Source: Stomoxys calcitrans
Taxonomy: Eukaryota; Arthropoda; Insecta; Diptera; Muscidae
Length of the DNA stretch: 64,000 bases
NCBI RefSeq assembly: GCF_963082655.1
Contig: NC_081555.1
Span: 89,540,272-89,604,271 of the forward strand
Direction: 5' to 3'
Shown here: positions 1-11,189 of the stretch, piece by piece
Layout: every line of letters begins with the position of its first letter
Position numbering within the stretch: the stretch's first letter is position 1
Program-made: the position numbers and the translations under genes
Notes under the pieces: model-generated
What the model was told of the DNA's origin: nothing
Seen by the model: only the letters and a program-made list of their open reading frames with translations
Databases searched by the model: none

Positions 1-224
1 CTTAACCAATTCAAAGCGCCACGCTCCCTCCAGAGAGCGATTTCTCCAATCCAATAGCAATACCCAAAAACATCAAAAACTTATCTGGAAGAGCCACATA
101 TAGAAGCGCGCTAATTAGGATCAGAGAGTCTTGTCCTGTGGTATATGAATCAGGTCCACAGAAGTTAGAGGAGCATCCATGTTTTTATTTTTTTAAGAAA
201 CCGGTTATTTCTATATAAGAGTCA
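1..224. other. Unassigned leading segment
   Basis: No reading frame, RNA or recognisable repeat was found here. It leads directly into the 19-bp minisatellite. Confidence 0.4.
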
Positions 225-950
225 TTCTAAGAACCATCCCTGGTTCTAAGAACCATCCCTGGTTCTAAGAACCATCCCTGTTTCTAAGAACCATCCCTGG
301 TTCTAAGAACCATCCCTGGTTCTAGAAACCGAACCTGATTCCAAGAACCACCACCCTGGTTCTAGAACCTATCCCTGGATCTAGGAATCAACCCTAGTTC
401 TAAGAACCATCCCTGGTTCTAGAAACCAAACCTGATTCCAAGAACCACCCTGGTTCTAGAAACTATCCCTGGTTCTAGGAATCAACCCTAGTTTTAGGAA
501 CCATCCCTGGTTCTAAGAACCAAACCTGATTCCAAGAACCATCCCTGGTTCTAGAAACTATCCCTGGTTCGAAGAAACATCCCTGTTTCGAAGAACCATC
601 CCTGGTTCTAGAAACCATCCCTGGTTGTAGAAACCATCCCTGGTTCTAGGAACCATCCCTGGTTCTAGGAACCATCCCTGGTTCTATTGTAGTAACCATC
701 CATGGTTCTAGGAACCATCCCTGGTTCTAAGAACCATCCCTGGTTCTAGGAACCATCCCTGGTTCTAGGAACCATCCCTGGTTCTAGGAACCATCCCTGG
801 TTCTAGGAACCATCCCTGATTCTAGGAACCATCCCTGGTTCTAGGAACCATCCCTGGTTCTAGGAACCATCCCTGGTTCTAGGAACCATCCCTGGTTCTA
901 GGAACCACCCCTGGTTCTAGGAACCATCCCTCGTTCTAAGAATCATCCCG
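225..950 (+). repeat. 19-bp minisatellite array (first block)
   Basis: About 38 imperfect copies of a 19-bp unit, GGTTCTAGGAACCATCCCT, run head to tail with few indels. The unit is itself a short inverted repeat (GGTTC...GAACC), so single strands could form many small hairpins. The array ends at a SINE body that begins in the SINE's B-box-like GGTTCGAATCC. Confidence 0.9.
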
Positions 951-1095
951 GGGTTCGAATCCCGGCGTGAACATCAGAAAAAAATTTTAAGCTGTTGTTA
1001 TCCCCTTAACAATGCTGGCGACATTTGCAGGGTATCCAGCTATGTTGAAACTTCTCTAACAAGTGGTGTTGCTATGCGGCACTCCGTTCGGACTC
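951..1095 (+). repeat. SINE1 body fragment fused to the minisatellite
   Basis: The sequence starts with GGGTTCGAATCCCGGCG and continues with the conserved SINE1 body (ATCAGAAAAAAA, then AATGCTGGC, then CTCCGTTCGGACTC). The tRNA-like A-box half is missing and replaced by minisatellite. The body is cut off at CGGACTC, where the minisatellite resumes. Confidence 0.75.
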
Positions 1096-1403
1096 TAGAA
1101 ACCATCCCTGTTTCTGGAAATCATACATGGTTCTAGGAACCATCCCTGATTTATGGAACCATCCCTGGTTCTGGGAACCATCCCTGCTTCTAGGAACCAT
1201 CCCCGCTTCTGGGAACCATCCCTGGTTCTAGGAACCATCCCTGCTTTTGGGAACCATCCCTGGTTCTAAGAACCATTCCGAGTTCTAGGAACCAAACCTG
1301 GTTCTAGGAACCATCCCTGGTTCTAGGAACCATTCCTGATTTTAGGAACCATCCCTGGTTCTAGGAACCATCCCTGATTCTAGGAACCATCCCTAATTCA
1401 AGG
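1093..1403 (+). repeat. 19-bp minisatellite array (second block)
   Basis: About 16 further, more diverged copies of the GGTTCTAGGAACCATCCCT unit follow the truncated SINE body. A stretch without repeats (1404-1590) separates it from a last one or two copies at 1591-1617. Confidence 0.85.
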
Positions 1404-1617
1404 TGTTATTTTTCTGGTTCTAGTAACCATGCGTACCACCGCTTTTACCAACGGCTTTCCTCATGGCGGCGGTATGATTGTATGTAAGACGAGAAATGAA
1501 ACACCAAAAGCAAACGCATCAACACAACACATTGACTCGAATTATAATTGCGGTGTTGTTTATGCAACGACGATAAAACCCATGCCCATGCCTAGTTCTA
1601 GGAACCATCCCTGGTTC

Positions 1618-1838
1618 TAATCCCAGCGTGAACATCAGAAAAAAATTTCAAACCTTTATTATCCCCAGTCCAGCCATGTTGAAACTTCTGTAACAAGAGA
1701 TATCGCTATGCGACACGCCGTTTGAACTCGGCTATAAAAAGAAGGTCCCTTAAGGTACTAAAACTTGAACAGGACTGCACTCTTTGATTTGAGAGAAGTA
1801 TCCTTTGTTTCATAATGGAATGTTCATAGCGGTCCCAA
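1618..1838 (+). repeat. SINE1 body fragment
   Basis: After one minisatellite copy the sequence enters the SINE1 body just downstream of the B box (CCCAGCGTGAACATCAG) and runs nearly to the SINE 3' end (CATAATGGAATGTTCATAG). This is the second direct-orientation minisatellite-to-SINE junction. Confidence 0.7.
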
Positions 1839-1910
1839 TTTGGGCTTACTAGATTCAGCAGTGGTAGAAAGTTATTTCCCGTTAGACGCTGGCGACATAT
1901 ATAAGGGGAT

Positions 1911-2072
1911 AGGTTGGGTAAGAGTGGCAGTCCTTTACCGACTCACTTAGACAATTTTAAGTCCATTTTGATACCACAGTAACGACAGACCAAGGCTTCT
2001 GGCGGGAATCGAACCCACCACCCCTGCATTGGTAATCCAAGCAAGCTACCAAGTCGGCTACCGGGGCGCCCG
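1911..2072 (-). repeat. SINE2: tRNA-derived SINE with a LINE-like 3' tail
   Basis: On the minus strand this begins with a tRNA-like head: an A-box-like TAGCCGACTTGGTAGC and a B box GGTTCGATTCC. A tail of about 80 bases follows. Flanking TATAAGG(G/A)GAT copies at 1900-1910 and 2073-2083 look like an 11-bp target duplication with one mismatch. The tail resembles the 3' end of the RNase-H LINE at 59.4-62.3 kb, which suggests shared retrotransposition machinery. A functional tRNA gene is unlikely because the acceptor ends do not pair well. Confidence 0.7.
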
Positions 2073-2095
2073 TATAAGGAGATGACAACCGTTTA

Positions 2096-2390
2096 AAACA
2101 TTTTTCTGATATTCACGCCGGCATTTGATCCCAGGGGTGGTGTTTAGAACCAGGGATAATTCCAAGAACCAGGGATGGTTACTAGAACGAGGGATGGTTC
2201 TTAGAACCAGGGTTGGTTCCTCGAGCCGGGCATTGTTACTTGAACCAGAGATGGTTCCCAGAACCGGGCATTGTTACGGAAACCAGGGACGGTTCCTAAA
2301 ACCAGGGATGGTTACTAGAACCAGGGATGGTTTCTAGAACCAGGGATGGTATCTAGAACAAGGGATGATTACTAGAACCAGGTAAGGGCT
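2096..2390 (-). repeat. Inverted minisatellite block with a SINE1 junction
   Basis: The same 19-bp unit occurs here as its reverse complement (AACCAGGGATGGTTACTAG type), about 13 copies. At its left edge it meets a reverse-oriented SINE1 piece (TTCTGATATTCACGCCGGC). The 225-2390 region is therefore a large imperfect inverted arrangement around SINE2. Confidence 0.8.
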
Positions 2391-2554
2391 TCGATGTCCT
2401 ATTCTCAATTGTTGTCTGGCGCTAAGATAAAACGTAATTTAATTTATGGCCGTTTTGCTGAATTTAAAAAACTCTGAAGCTTGCTACACAAATTCAGATG
2501 ATCTACAGAATCGAATGCTTTGACATGATCCAAAAGTACCAGGAGAGCAACTTT

Positions 2555-3500
2555 TTTATACCCACCGCCATAGGATGGGTTTGTAACACCTTATATATTT
2601 TTGATCCTCTTGACGTTCTGATTCGATCTAGCCATGTCCGTCCATCCGTCTGTCGAAATCACGATAGCGGTCGAACACGTAAAGCTAGCCACTTAAAATT
2701 TTGCACAGATAGTTACTATTGATGCAGGTCGTTGGGTCGTGATTGAAAATGGAACATATCGGTTCAGATTTAGATATAGCTCCCATATAAACCGATCGCC
2801 CGATTTGACTTCTTGAACCTCTGAAAGCCGCAATTTTTGTTCGATTTGGCTGACATTTTGTATGTAGTGTTCTGTTACGACCAACAACTGTACCAAGTAT
2901 GGTCTGAATCGGTCTATAACCTGATATAGCTTCCATATAAAGCGATTTCCCGATTTGACTTCTTGAACCCTGGTGCGGTCCAAATCAGTCTATAACCTGA
3001 TATAGCTCCCATATAAACCGATCTCCCAATTTGACTTTGAGAGCCCTTACAAGCCACAATTTTTGTCCGATTTGGCTGAAATTTTGCATGTATTGTTCCG
3101 TTATGACCAACAACTCTGCCAAGTACGGTCTGAAGCGGTCTGTAATCTAATATTGCTCCCATATAAAACGATCCCTCGATTTGACTTTTTAAGTCCTTAC
3201 AAGCCGCAATTTTAGTTGTGTTCTGTTCCGACTTTCAACAACAGTGCCAAATACGGTCCAAATCAGTCTATAACCTAATATAGCTCCCATGTAAACCGGT
3301 CTCTCGATCATCCTATTGTAGTTTGGTTCCTAGACCTTTTAATTTTTGCTGGTTTGACAGAAGTTTGGTATGTACAATGAAATTATGCCCTGCAACAAAA
3401 TTTATTTTGTACAAATTTTTAGCAGAATCCATGGTGGTGAGTTCTCAAGATTTGGCCCGTCCGAACTTAGCTCGATTTTACTTGTTCTCATCTATCTCAC
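2555..3500 (+). repeat. Tandem-repeat (TR) element, ~153-bp family
   Basis: It begins with a TATACCCACCGCCATAGGAT-type end and the GTTTGTAACACC motif. It then carries repeated blocks containing GCTCCCATATAAACCGAT and CCGATTTGGCTGAAATTTTG. It finishes with the conserved end AGCAGAATCCATGGTGG...CCGAACTTAGCTCG near 3480. Short frames here are repeat shadows. Confidence 0.75.
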
Positions 3501-4850
3501 TTCGAATTGATTCAGAGACATCAACTAAAGCACTGATACAACAATTATCAGTCCTAAATCCTGTCCGTCTATTGGACAAAAAAGACTCCTGGTTGGGATA
3601 TTCAATCATTTGTTTATGTGCAATTTTTTCAAATACTTTTGACAGGTAACATAGGATAGAAATGGCCGGAACTCAGTGTTAGATTTAAGGACGGGAATTA
3701 TTTTGGCATGTTTCCAAATGGTTGGACATGTGCTAGAACCTCAGTATACCTCAGTAAATTGGCCAAAAATTTTGTGTTCACAGAATTTTTTAAAGTTGTT
3801 ATTTGTCATTTAAATAAACCTACAGCTCGTTTTAAACACATCTAACTTAAGTCGGTTTATCCTTTTGTTTTATTTAAAAAATAGTTTTTAATCACCCTTA
3901 AACAATGAACATGAATTTCTAAATCCTTCTCCTTTTATCATTCCAGGTAAGTTCAACAATTAAGCTGTTCGAGTTCGAGTGGAATAACAATTAGGAGAGT
4001 AAGTCAAACATTTTGTAACTTGACTTAAGCAGCAACTGAAATTTGCCTAAAGACCCTTGATTACAGGTGATGACACATGTGGCACAAACTCTCACATATT
4101 TTTTTTTTTTTGGGGAGGGCGATTTTGGTTCTCGGCAAAAGGAAATGGGTTCCGAAAAGTAACCCACAGTCACCTCACTACTCGGTTTGTTTTTGCAACA
4201 TTTGATGTATGCGTGTGTGTGTGTGTTTTTACATGCTTACCCACATATACACATATTCTAAAACCCTCTCCATCTGCAGTCAGTCACTTTTATATCCTTC
4301 ATGGCTTGGCGTTGTGTTGTTTTCTGTGTGGCTTTGTATTTGCAACCTTTTGTGCAATGCCGAAAATTTAACGAGTTTAACGAAAAATCCTCCATCTCTT
4401 TGTGACTCGTAAAGGAAATGAAATCAAAACGAGGCGAATTCCAAGCACATAAATATTGTTAGAGTTTGGAGGGATACTTGGGCTGGTAACAACAACAACA
4501 ACAACAACAAGAACCCACTATTTAGAAGCAAACAAAAATTTCCTAAAACTTCTCTCATTTTTGTATGTTTTGCAGTGTGGAACTCATAGTCCTGAGCTTA
4601 TGTTGGATTGTGTGCAGTAACGATGGTTGGTTGGTATCTGTAGCAAGCCATTGCGGTGGCATGGTCACAAACTGCAACGACTTTTCATTGGCTTTTGCCT
4701 TTGAAAGGGGGGGGGGTATATGCAAAATGCAAATAGTTCACTTGGGCTTAAAGAGCAAATTTTGGGAGATTTAAAAAAATGCAAGAATTTTAAATAAAAA
4801 TCAAATAGTGGCCATAAAGTTGCCCCCATGTGACTTGCCCTGTGTCACTC
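3501..4850. other. Unassigned, single-copy-looking DNA with microsatellites
   Basis: No gene is supported. The stretch includes a (GT)n run near 4211-4228, a (CAA)n run near 4489-4511 and homopolymers near 4090 and 4708. Frames are short and low in complexity. Confidence 0.4.
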
Positions 4851-6143
4851 TATCTCTTTTTTATGTCAAGGTATTCACAATTTATAAACTTTATCCTTAT
4901 CCAACCTCTATGGGTCCATTGGTCTAAGGATTTGATAGGTGTGTCGGTCCTTTCATTGTTAAAAATTACTTCAATCTCAATACATATCGTCAACGTATAC
5001 ATCCTGGCGTTGAAGTATCCTTCTATCCTATTCGCGACTTGCATCTTGACTTCTTGAACCGCAAGAGGGCGCAATTATTATCCAATTTGGCTGAAAGTTT
5101 GCATGAAATGTTTTGTTTTAACTTTCAACAACCGTGTCGTATGTGGTCTAAATCGGTTCATAACCTGCTACAGCTCCTATATAATCCTATCTCCCGATTA
5201 TACTTTTTAAGCCTATATAGGGCGCAATTATTATCCGATTTTGCTGATATTTTGCACAATGACTTCCACTTGTTAAACCAATTATGGTCCCAATCGGTTC
5301 ATTACTTGATACCGCTCCCATATAAACCGATCTTGGATCTTGATTTCTTGAGCCGCTAGAGGGCGCAATTATTAGCCGATTTGGCTGAAAGTTTGCATGA
5401 AATGTTTTGTTTTAACTTTCAACAACCGTGTCGTATGTGGTCTAAATCGGTTCATAACCTGCTACAGCTCCCATATAAACCGAACTCCCGATTGTACTTT
5501 TTAAGCCTATAGAGGGCGCAATTATTATACGATTTTGCTGATATTTTGCACAATGACTTCCACTAGTTAAACCAATTATGGTCCCAATCGGTTCATTACT
5601 TGGTACCGCTCCCATATAAACCGATCTTGGATCTTGATTTCTTGAGCCGCTAGAGGGCGCAATTATTAGCCGATTTGGCTGAAAGTTTGCACGAAGTGTT
5701 TTGTAACAACTTCCATCATATGTGTCATATATGGTCTAAATCGGTTCATAACCTGATACAGCTCCCATATAAACAGATTTCCCGATTATACTTTTTAAGC
5801 CTATAGAGGGCGCAATTCTTATCCGATTTTGGTGATATTTTGCACAATGACTTCCACTTTGGTCTCCACTAGCCAAACCAATTAGGGACCCAATCGGTTT
5901 ATAACTTGGTATAGCTCTCGCCTAAAAATTGCGCCCTCTATCGGCTCTAGAAGTCAAGATCCAAGATCGGTTTATATGGGAGCTATATCAAGTAGTGAAC
6001 CGATTGGGACCATCATTGGTTTGGCTAGTGGAGACTAGAGTCATTGTGCAAAATATCAGCAAAATCGGATAATAATTGCGCCCTCTATAGTCTTAAAAAA
6101 GTATAATCGGGAGTTCGATTTATATGGGAGCTGTATCAGGTTA
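4850..6143. repeat. TR element with a dimeric ~300-bp higher-order unit
   Basis: Blocks with GAGGGCGCAATTATTA and CCCATATAAACCGAT alternate in two variants, so the repeat reads as a dimer of about 300 bp (starts near 5040, 5340 and 5635). From about 5930 the same sequence continues in reverse complement. The right edge abuts a LINE fragment at about 6144. Confidence 0.75.
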
Positions 6144-7056
6144 TGATGGTGCCAAAATAAACGACCAGGTGGGCTTTGGGGTGTACTCTAAAGATCTAGA
6201 ACTGGTCATATCAAAGAGGTTACCCGAGCACTGCATTGTGTATCAAGCAGAGATCCTTGCAATTAAGGAAGTGGTGGAATGGCTAAGATATAATGTCTTA
6301 ACGACGATTGGCATAAATATCTTCTCAGACAGCCATTAATTCCCTGGAGAACGTATTTCTGAACACAAAACCCGCCCTCCACTGTCGCAGATCTCTCAAC
6401 GAGATGGCTGAACAGTTCAAAATTCACCTGTTCTGGATGCCGAGCCACAGATAAATCCCAGGGAATTCTAAATCGGGCGAGCTTGCGAGACTAGACCCTC
6501 CAGGGACACTTGGATCTGTGGGCATGCCTTTAGCGACTCATAAGCTAAGTTTTCAGGACCAGGCCCGAAGGGCAACGAATGATAGAAGTTCACAAAGAGA
6601 GGACTGTGAACATTCCAAAACAATGTGGCCTCACCTAGACTTGTAGAGGTCAACTGCTTTGCTGTCATTGGCTAGAAAAGACGTCTCAGTCATTGTGTCC
6701 ATCATGACAGGTCACTGACTAATCGGAAAACATGCTGTCAGACTGAAGGTTGCCAGCAACGACTTTTGCAGAAGCTGTAGGGGCATCGAGGAAGAAGAGA
6801 CTATAGAACACCTTCTGTGTGTGTGTTCCGCACTAGCAGTTAGAATGAGTTCCACTTTAGCTTCTCATTTCTTTGAGAACCTGTCTGATTTAGCAGATGT
6901 GAACATTCGCAAGTTATTGGGATTTTTAAAGCGATCTGTATAGTTCAACGGTAGGATCTAGAAGACATCTTCCTTCTTCTGTTCCTGTGGTATTACAATG
7001 GACAAAAACGTCTAAATGAGTCTGAAAGCAGACTGCCACTTAAACCTAACCCATTC
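6144..7056 (+). mobile_element. RNase-H LINE, truncated 3' portion
   Basis: The conceptual translation near 6144-6340 matches a LINE RNase H domain (GFGVYSKDLELVISKRLPEH, then INIFSDSH), followed after frameshifts by a zinc-knuckle-like C-x2-C...H-x4-C segment near 6770-6840. The 3' tail (GTCTAAATGAGTC, then ACTGCCACTTAAACCTAACC) matches the end of the copy at 62.3 kb. It lacks the endonuclease and RT parts and is broken in several places. RNase H points to the I/LOA group; exact clade is uncertain. Confidence 0.75.
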
Positions 7057-7159
7057 TCGAGGAATGGATAGAAATCTACCAAAGAATAGCATTGTCAAAG
7101 TAAAATTCTAGCTCGTGTTAGGAAATAGCCATTGTAATGAAATTTACAACAAATACAAA

Positions 7160-7432
7160 TTTTGCCCATAAACGTTCCACTTAGGAACAGGGGCAAATGA
7201 ATGCACATATCAATGAGTGCAGTCCGATTCAAGTTTAAGCTCAATTGTAAGGGGCCTCCTTTTTATAGCCTAGTCGCACCCTCTATAGGCTTAAGAAGTA
7301 TAATAGAACGGCGTGCCGCAGTGCGACATCTCTTTAGGGAGAAGTTTTACATGGCATAGTACCTCATAAATGTTGCCAAGGCGTTCAGCGTCATAGACGG
7401 ACATGCTAACCTCTAAGCTACGGTGGCCTCCA
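7160..7432 (-). repeat. SINE1 copy with an internal foreign piece
   Basis: On the minus strand this is a SINE1 with the tRNA-like head near 7432 (GGAGGCCACCGTAGC) and the 3' end near 7160. The middle is interrupted by a short TR-derived piece (GCACCCTCTATAGGCTTAAG) at about 7266-7300. The B-box region is deleted. Confidence 0.75.
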
Positions 7433-7471
7433 ATTGAAATTTAGATTGACCTAAAGTGGACGATGAAACTA

Positions 7472-8424
7472 TTGGGTTGCCCAAAAAGTAATTACGGATT
7501 TTTTAAAAGAAAGTAAATACATTTTTAATAAAACTTAGAATGAACTTTAATCAAATATATAATTGCCATTTTGTTCGATAACCTTTTGCCATCTTCCTGG
7601 CAAATTTAGTATTCCACGCTCATAGAACTTCTGGCCTTTGTCTGCAAAAAACTGAACCAAGTGCGATTTTATAGCCTCATCATTGCCGATTGTTTTACCA
7701 TTTAAGGAGTTCTGCAAAGATCGAAATAAATGGTAGTCTGATGGTGCAAGGTCAGGGCTATATGGTGGATGCATCAAAAGTTCCCAGCCAAGCTCACTCA
7801 GTTTTTGGCGAGTGACCAAAGATGTGTGCGGTCTAGCGTTGTCCTGGTGGAATATGACACCTTTACGATTGACCAATTCTGGTCGCTTCTCCTTGGTGGC
7901 TGTATTCAATTTGTCCAATTGTGGACAGTAAACATCCGAATTAATCGTTTGGTTCCTTGGAAGCAGCTCAAAATATACCACAACCTTCCAATCCCACCAA
8001 ACAGACAGCATAACCTTCTTTTGGTGGATATCAGCCTTTGAAGTGGTTTGAGCTGGTTCACCATGCTTGGACCATGATCGTTTTCGACTAACGTTGTCGT
8101 AAACAATCCATTTTTCATCTCCAGTTATGATTCGTTTTAAAAACGAATCGATCGAATTCATTGCGTTTAAGGTGCATATCACAGGCGTTGATTCGGTTTG
8201 TTAAATGAATTTCTTTCAATACATGTGGTACCCAAATATCATCCTTTTTCACCAGTCCAAGACTTTTTATGTGATAATGAACGGTTGATTTTGGTATATT
8301 TAACTTCTCTCCTATCCCACGCTCAGTTACATGACGATCTAATTCGATTAATGATTTGATTTGGTCACCATCAACTTCATTTGGCCGACCTGAAAAATCC
8401 GCAATTACTTTTTGGGCAACCCAA
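7472..8424 (-). mobile_element. Mariner element, 5'-deleted copy
   Basis: It is bounded by TIRs beginning TTGGGTTGCCCAAAAAGTAA, with TA at 7470-7471 and TA at 8425-8426. At 953 bp it is shorter than the ~1.3 kb usual for mariners. The 3' end is complete, but the 5' UTR and the start of the transposase are missing: the 5' TIR runs straight into codons for SGRPNEVD. The element is therefore non-autonomous. Confidence 0.95.
7547..8420 (-). pseudogene. Mariner transposase, truncated and frameshifted
   Basis: Two overlapping minus-strand frames make up one broken gene. The first (to 8115) has the HTH-linker region (GRPNEVD, then the IPKSTVHYHIKSLGL segment). The second (7547-8182, 211 residues) carries the catalytic domain. 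Its D,D34D triad is visible: Asp22 in TGDEKW, Asp114 in HQDNARPH and Asp149 in YSPDLAPSD, with 34 residues between the last two. The frame breaks in the TTTTAAAAA run at 8135-8143. The N-terminal first HTH is deleted. The catalytic residues survive, but the product cannot be made in one piece. Confidence 0.92.
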
Positions 8425-8429
8425 TAGCT

Positions 8430-9985
8430 GAAAATTACTATTCCCATCATATAAGGTCATGTTGGCTTATCGAAAGTCGGCAATTTTTTATAGCTCAAAA
8501 AATCAAACAAAAAATTTTCTCAACATTCTTAGAAGTGAAATTTCTGTTCGCAGTCAACTCCAGAGTCGGAATTGGAGTCCAGAAATCTTCCCGAAGTCGA
8601 ATAAAAATTGCTCGACCTTACAGCCCTGGTTTTTACACATTTGAATAGATTTGCCTCGTAATTTGATACGGATTTTTTACAACCCATCTGAAAACCTCCA
8701 CCGAAGTCCATTAAATTCGGTTCAGAATACGATATAGCTTCCAATTTCCACTCATGACAGGTGTAGGTTATTAAATAGCCGGCAATGCCTTGTCTTTGTC
8801 TTTTCTTAAATTGTTTATATTAAAATCTCACTCAAACTATCGTCAAACAGTCCAAGGATACACTTGCATGTAGTAAAGACTCAAAGTAGGAGTATAGGTA
8901 GCCTCAACTGGACTGGGCATAGTATCTGAGTGCATGTTGTTGTTAACAACTCAAACCTAGGGAAAACTTGCGTAACAACAAACATGTTTACCTCATATTT
9001 TTGTCCGGAAATAACGAACGATTCGGGTGCGTAAATCTATGAGATGATATGGGTGCGAAGGTGGAAGATGGCCCGGTTGCAGTAGCTCTCTGGCAGTTTG
9101 GCGAAATGCTACAACTGGTGGCTGCCATACCACGCCATGGTTGGTGCATATTAGTTATCAACGCATCCCGGGAATAGTTAAACAATTTTGCCACAGCAAA
9201 CGAAGCACCCAAAAACTTTTGCAAAAGCAATGCGTAAGACTTACATACATACATACAATATATACATGAATGATGCACACACTGACAGGCAATGGGTAAA
9301 ATTTTCCACACACAGAGACACAAATAGGACAGCAGCTCCCAGGGGTTTGTTGTTTGCATATTGCATTGCATATTGCACCAGTCCACCAGAGAGTGAGTTA
9401 TTGAGTAATGAGTGGCCATGTATATGTGCACGTGTGGGTGCAAGTGTATGAATCTGTGTATGAATGTGCGTAAGAACGAAAGCAAATGCATTCTCGCTTG
9501 ATGCCTACTTTGCAACTCAAGATAATCTATAGTTTTCGTATTTCCACCATCAATGGTAGATGAGCGGATAGGTAGATCTTTCTTCGGCAATAGCTCCTTT
9601 TGTTTCCTCAGCTCTCGGAAAGTTTAACTCAATGGCATGCACCTCCCCACACATACACACACGCCTATTTATCCTGCACTCACAGCCCATTATGGGTTAG
9701 TGAGTGAGTGCTAGTACGAGTACAAGTACCGTTGCCAATGTCGCTGCCTGTTTTTTCCCTGAACTCTGGCATGAATCCTTGTATGTATTCAACCTTGCAC
9801 TTGCTTTCATTTCAGTGATGTAGAGAAAAGTTTTTTTTTTTCGATGTGTATTTGCTTACCCACTATGTCCACATTTGCCCAACCCATTTGCCACTTGCCT
9901 TCGACCAGAGTATTTCCGCCACATGAGAGCAATAAGTTTTCTCGGTTTGGAGATAGGGTTAGATAATACAGTTACGGAAAGCAAT
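8430..9985. other. Unassigned single-copy-looking DNA
   Basis: No gene, RNA or repeat is supported. A 200-codon minus-strand frame (8988-9590) is open but rich in His, Tyr and Cys from CA/TG-rich sequence and shows no domain. Short CATA and CACA repeats occur near 9243-9265 and 9645-9665. Confidence 0.4.
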
Positions 9986-10320
9986 GGCATAGAGATAAGT
10001 AGCAGGGTTCGCAGGGTACTATCCTATCAGCGCTTTTGTGGGTGACTAGAATAAATAGGACCCTAGCCGATAAGGAATTTGAACCAGTCTGCTATGCGGA
10101 CGATGTTTTAATACTTATGAAGGGAGTTGATCGAAAGTTCTTTGTAAGAAAGATGAGAAAGTCATGGGATTGGTTTGAATCCGGGCCAGATTGTAGGATC
10201 TCAATGCCAATCCTGAGAAAACACATTTCTGACTGTTTCCCCAGGGTTGGCCCAAGCCATCGGCAGTGGTGGTGGACCGTATCGCAGAGGAAGTGCTGCG
10301 TAAAACCATTATTTATTATC
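9986..10320 (+). pseudogene. LINE reverse-transcriptase fragment
   Basis: A short forward segment encodes an RT core with the catalytic box CYADDVLIL (bases near 10090-10120), preceded by RINRTLADKEFEPV. The flanks are frameshifted. It is a remnant of a non-LTR retrotransposon, possibly the RNase-H LINE family seen elsewhere in the window, whose own YADD box is missing in the 59-62 kb copy. A SINE1 follows directly. Confidence 0.65.
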
Positions 10321-10325
10321 TAACA

Positions 10326-10735
10326 GAGGCCTCCGTAGCGCAGAGATTAGCATGTCCGCTGAATGCCTGGGTTCGAATCATGGCGAGAACAACAGAAAAA
10401 AAATTGCCAGCGGTGGTTATCCCCCCCTCCTAATGCTGGCAACATTTTACTATGCCATGTAAAAACTTCGCCCCAAAAACGGTGTCGCACTGTGGCAAAC
10501 CATTCGGACTCGGTTATAAAAAAAAAGAAGTCCCTTATAATTGAGCTTAAGCTTGCATCAGACAGCACTCATTGATATGACACCACAAAAAGGTGTCACA
10601 CTGCGGCACGCCATTCGGACTCGGCTATAAAGAGGAGGTCCCTTATCATTGAGCTTAAGCTTGCATCAGATAGCACTCATTGATATGTGAGAAGTTTGCC
10701 CCTGTTTCTTAATGGAATGCTCATCGGCAAATTTT
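10326..10735 (+). repeat. SINE1 copy with internal partial duplication
   Basis: The tRNA-like head is present (CCGTAGCGCAGAGATTAGCATG and GGTTCGAATC). The body is partly repeated: the ATTCGGACTCGG...CACTCATTGATATG segment occurs twice, at about 10505-10580 and 10610-10685. The 3' end (GTTTCTTAATGGAATGCTCATC) is near 10725. Confidence 0.85.
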
Positions 10736-11189
10736 CATTTGTGTGTCCTTACGGTCATGTTGCCTTGGTGCTAGCCATACTCTGACTAGGGAGCTAGAGA
10801 CCAATATGAACATTAGACCCTTGAACGTACAGCTATAGAATGAGGCAGATGTCTCAGCTAATAATCTCAAGACGGTGGGAGAATTGATGGAAGGTACGAA
10901 GGGGGTCAAAAAAAGCAGTCGACCTAGCAAAAAAAAATTTAGGGAAACATTCATTTCTCAACATAAACTCATTTTAACACACTTTTCGAGCGATTTTCAG
11001 TACCTTCAATACCCTGTTTGTAGTTACAACTTTGTGATCCTCAAAATCCTCTTTAACCGCAACATCCTCTTCTTCGTTACTGGCAAATCTTTTTCGGCCA
11101 TGCCATTTTTTTAAGTTTCGAAACAAAAACTTGTCTCATGAAGCTCGAAATGGTGATTTTGTGAACTGTTGCTTATTTTTTCTTTTTCA
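10736..11189. other. Unassigned segment
   Basis: No gene or recognised repeat is supported between the SINE1 and the RTE fragment. Confidence 0.35.

Noticed and set aside
1994..2072. Possible tRNA gene on the minus strand
   Set aside because: A and B boxes are present but the acceptor stem does not pair well, and a LINE-like tail plus target duplication show it is a SINE.
8988..9590. 200-codon minus-strand frame
   Set aside because: Composition follows CA/TG-rich sequence; no domain, no supporting splice or neighbour context, and no paralogue in the window.
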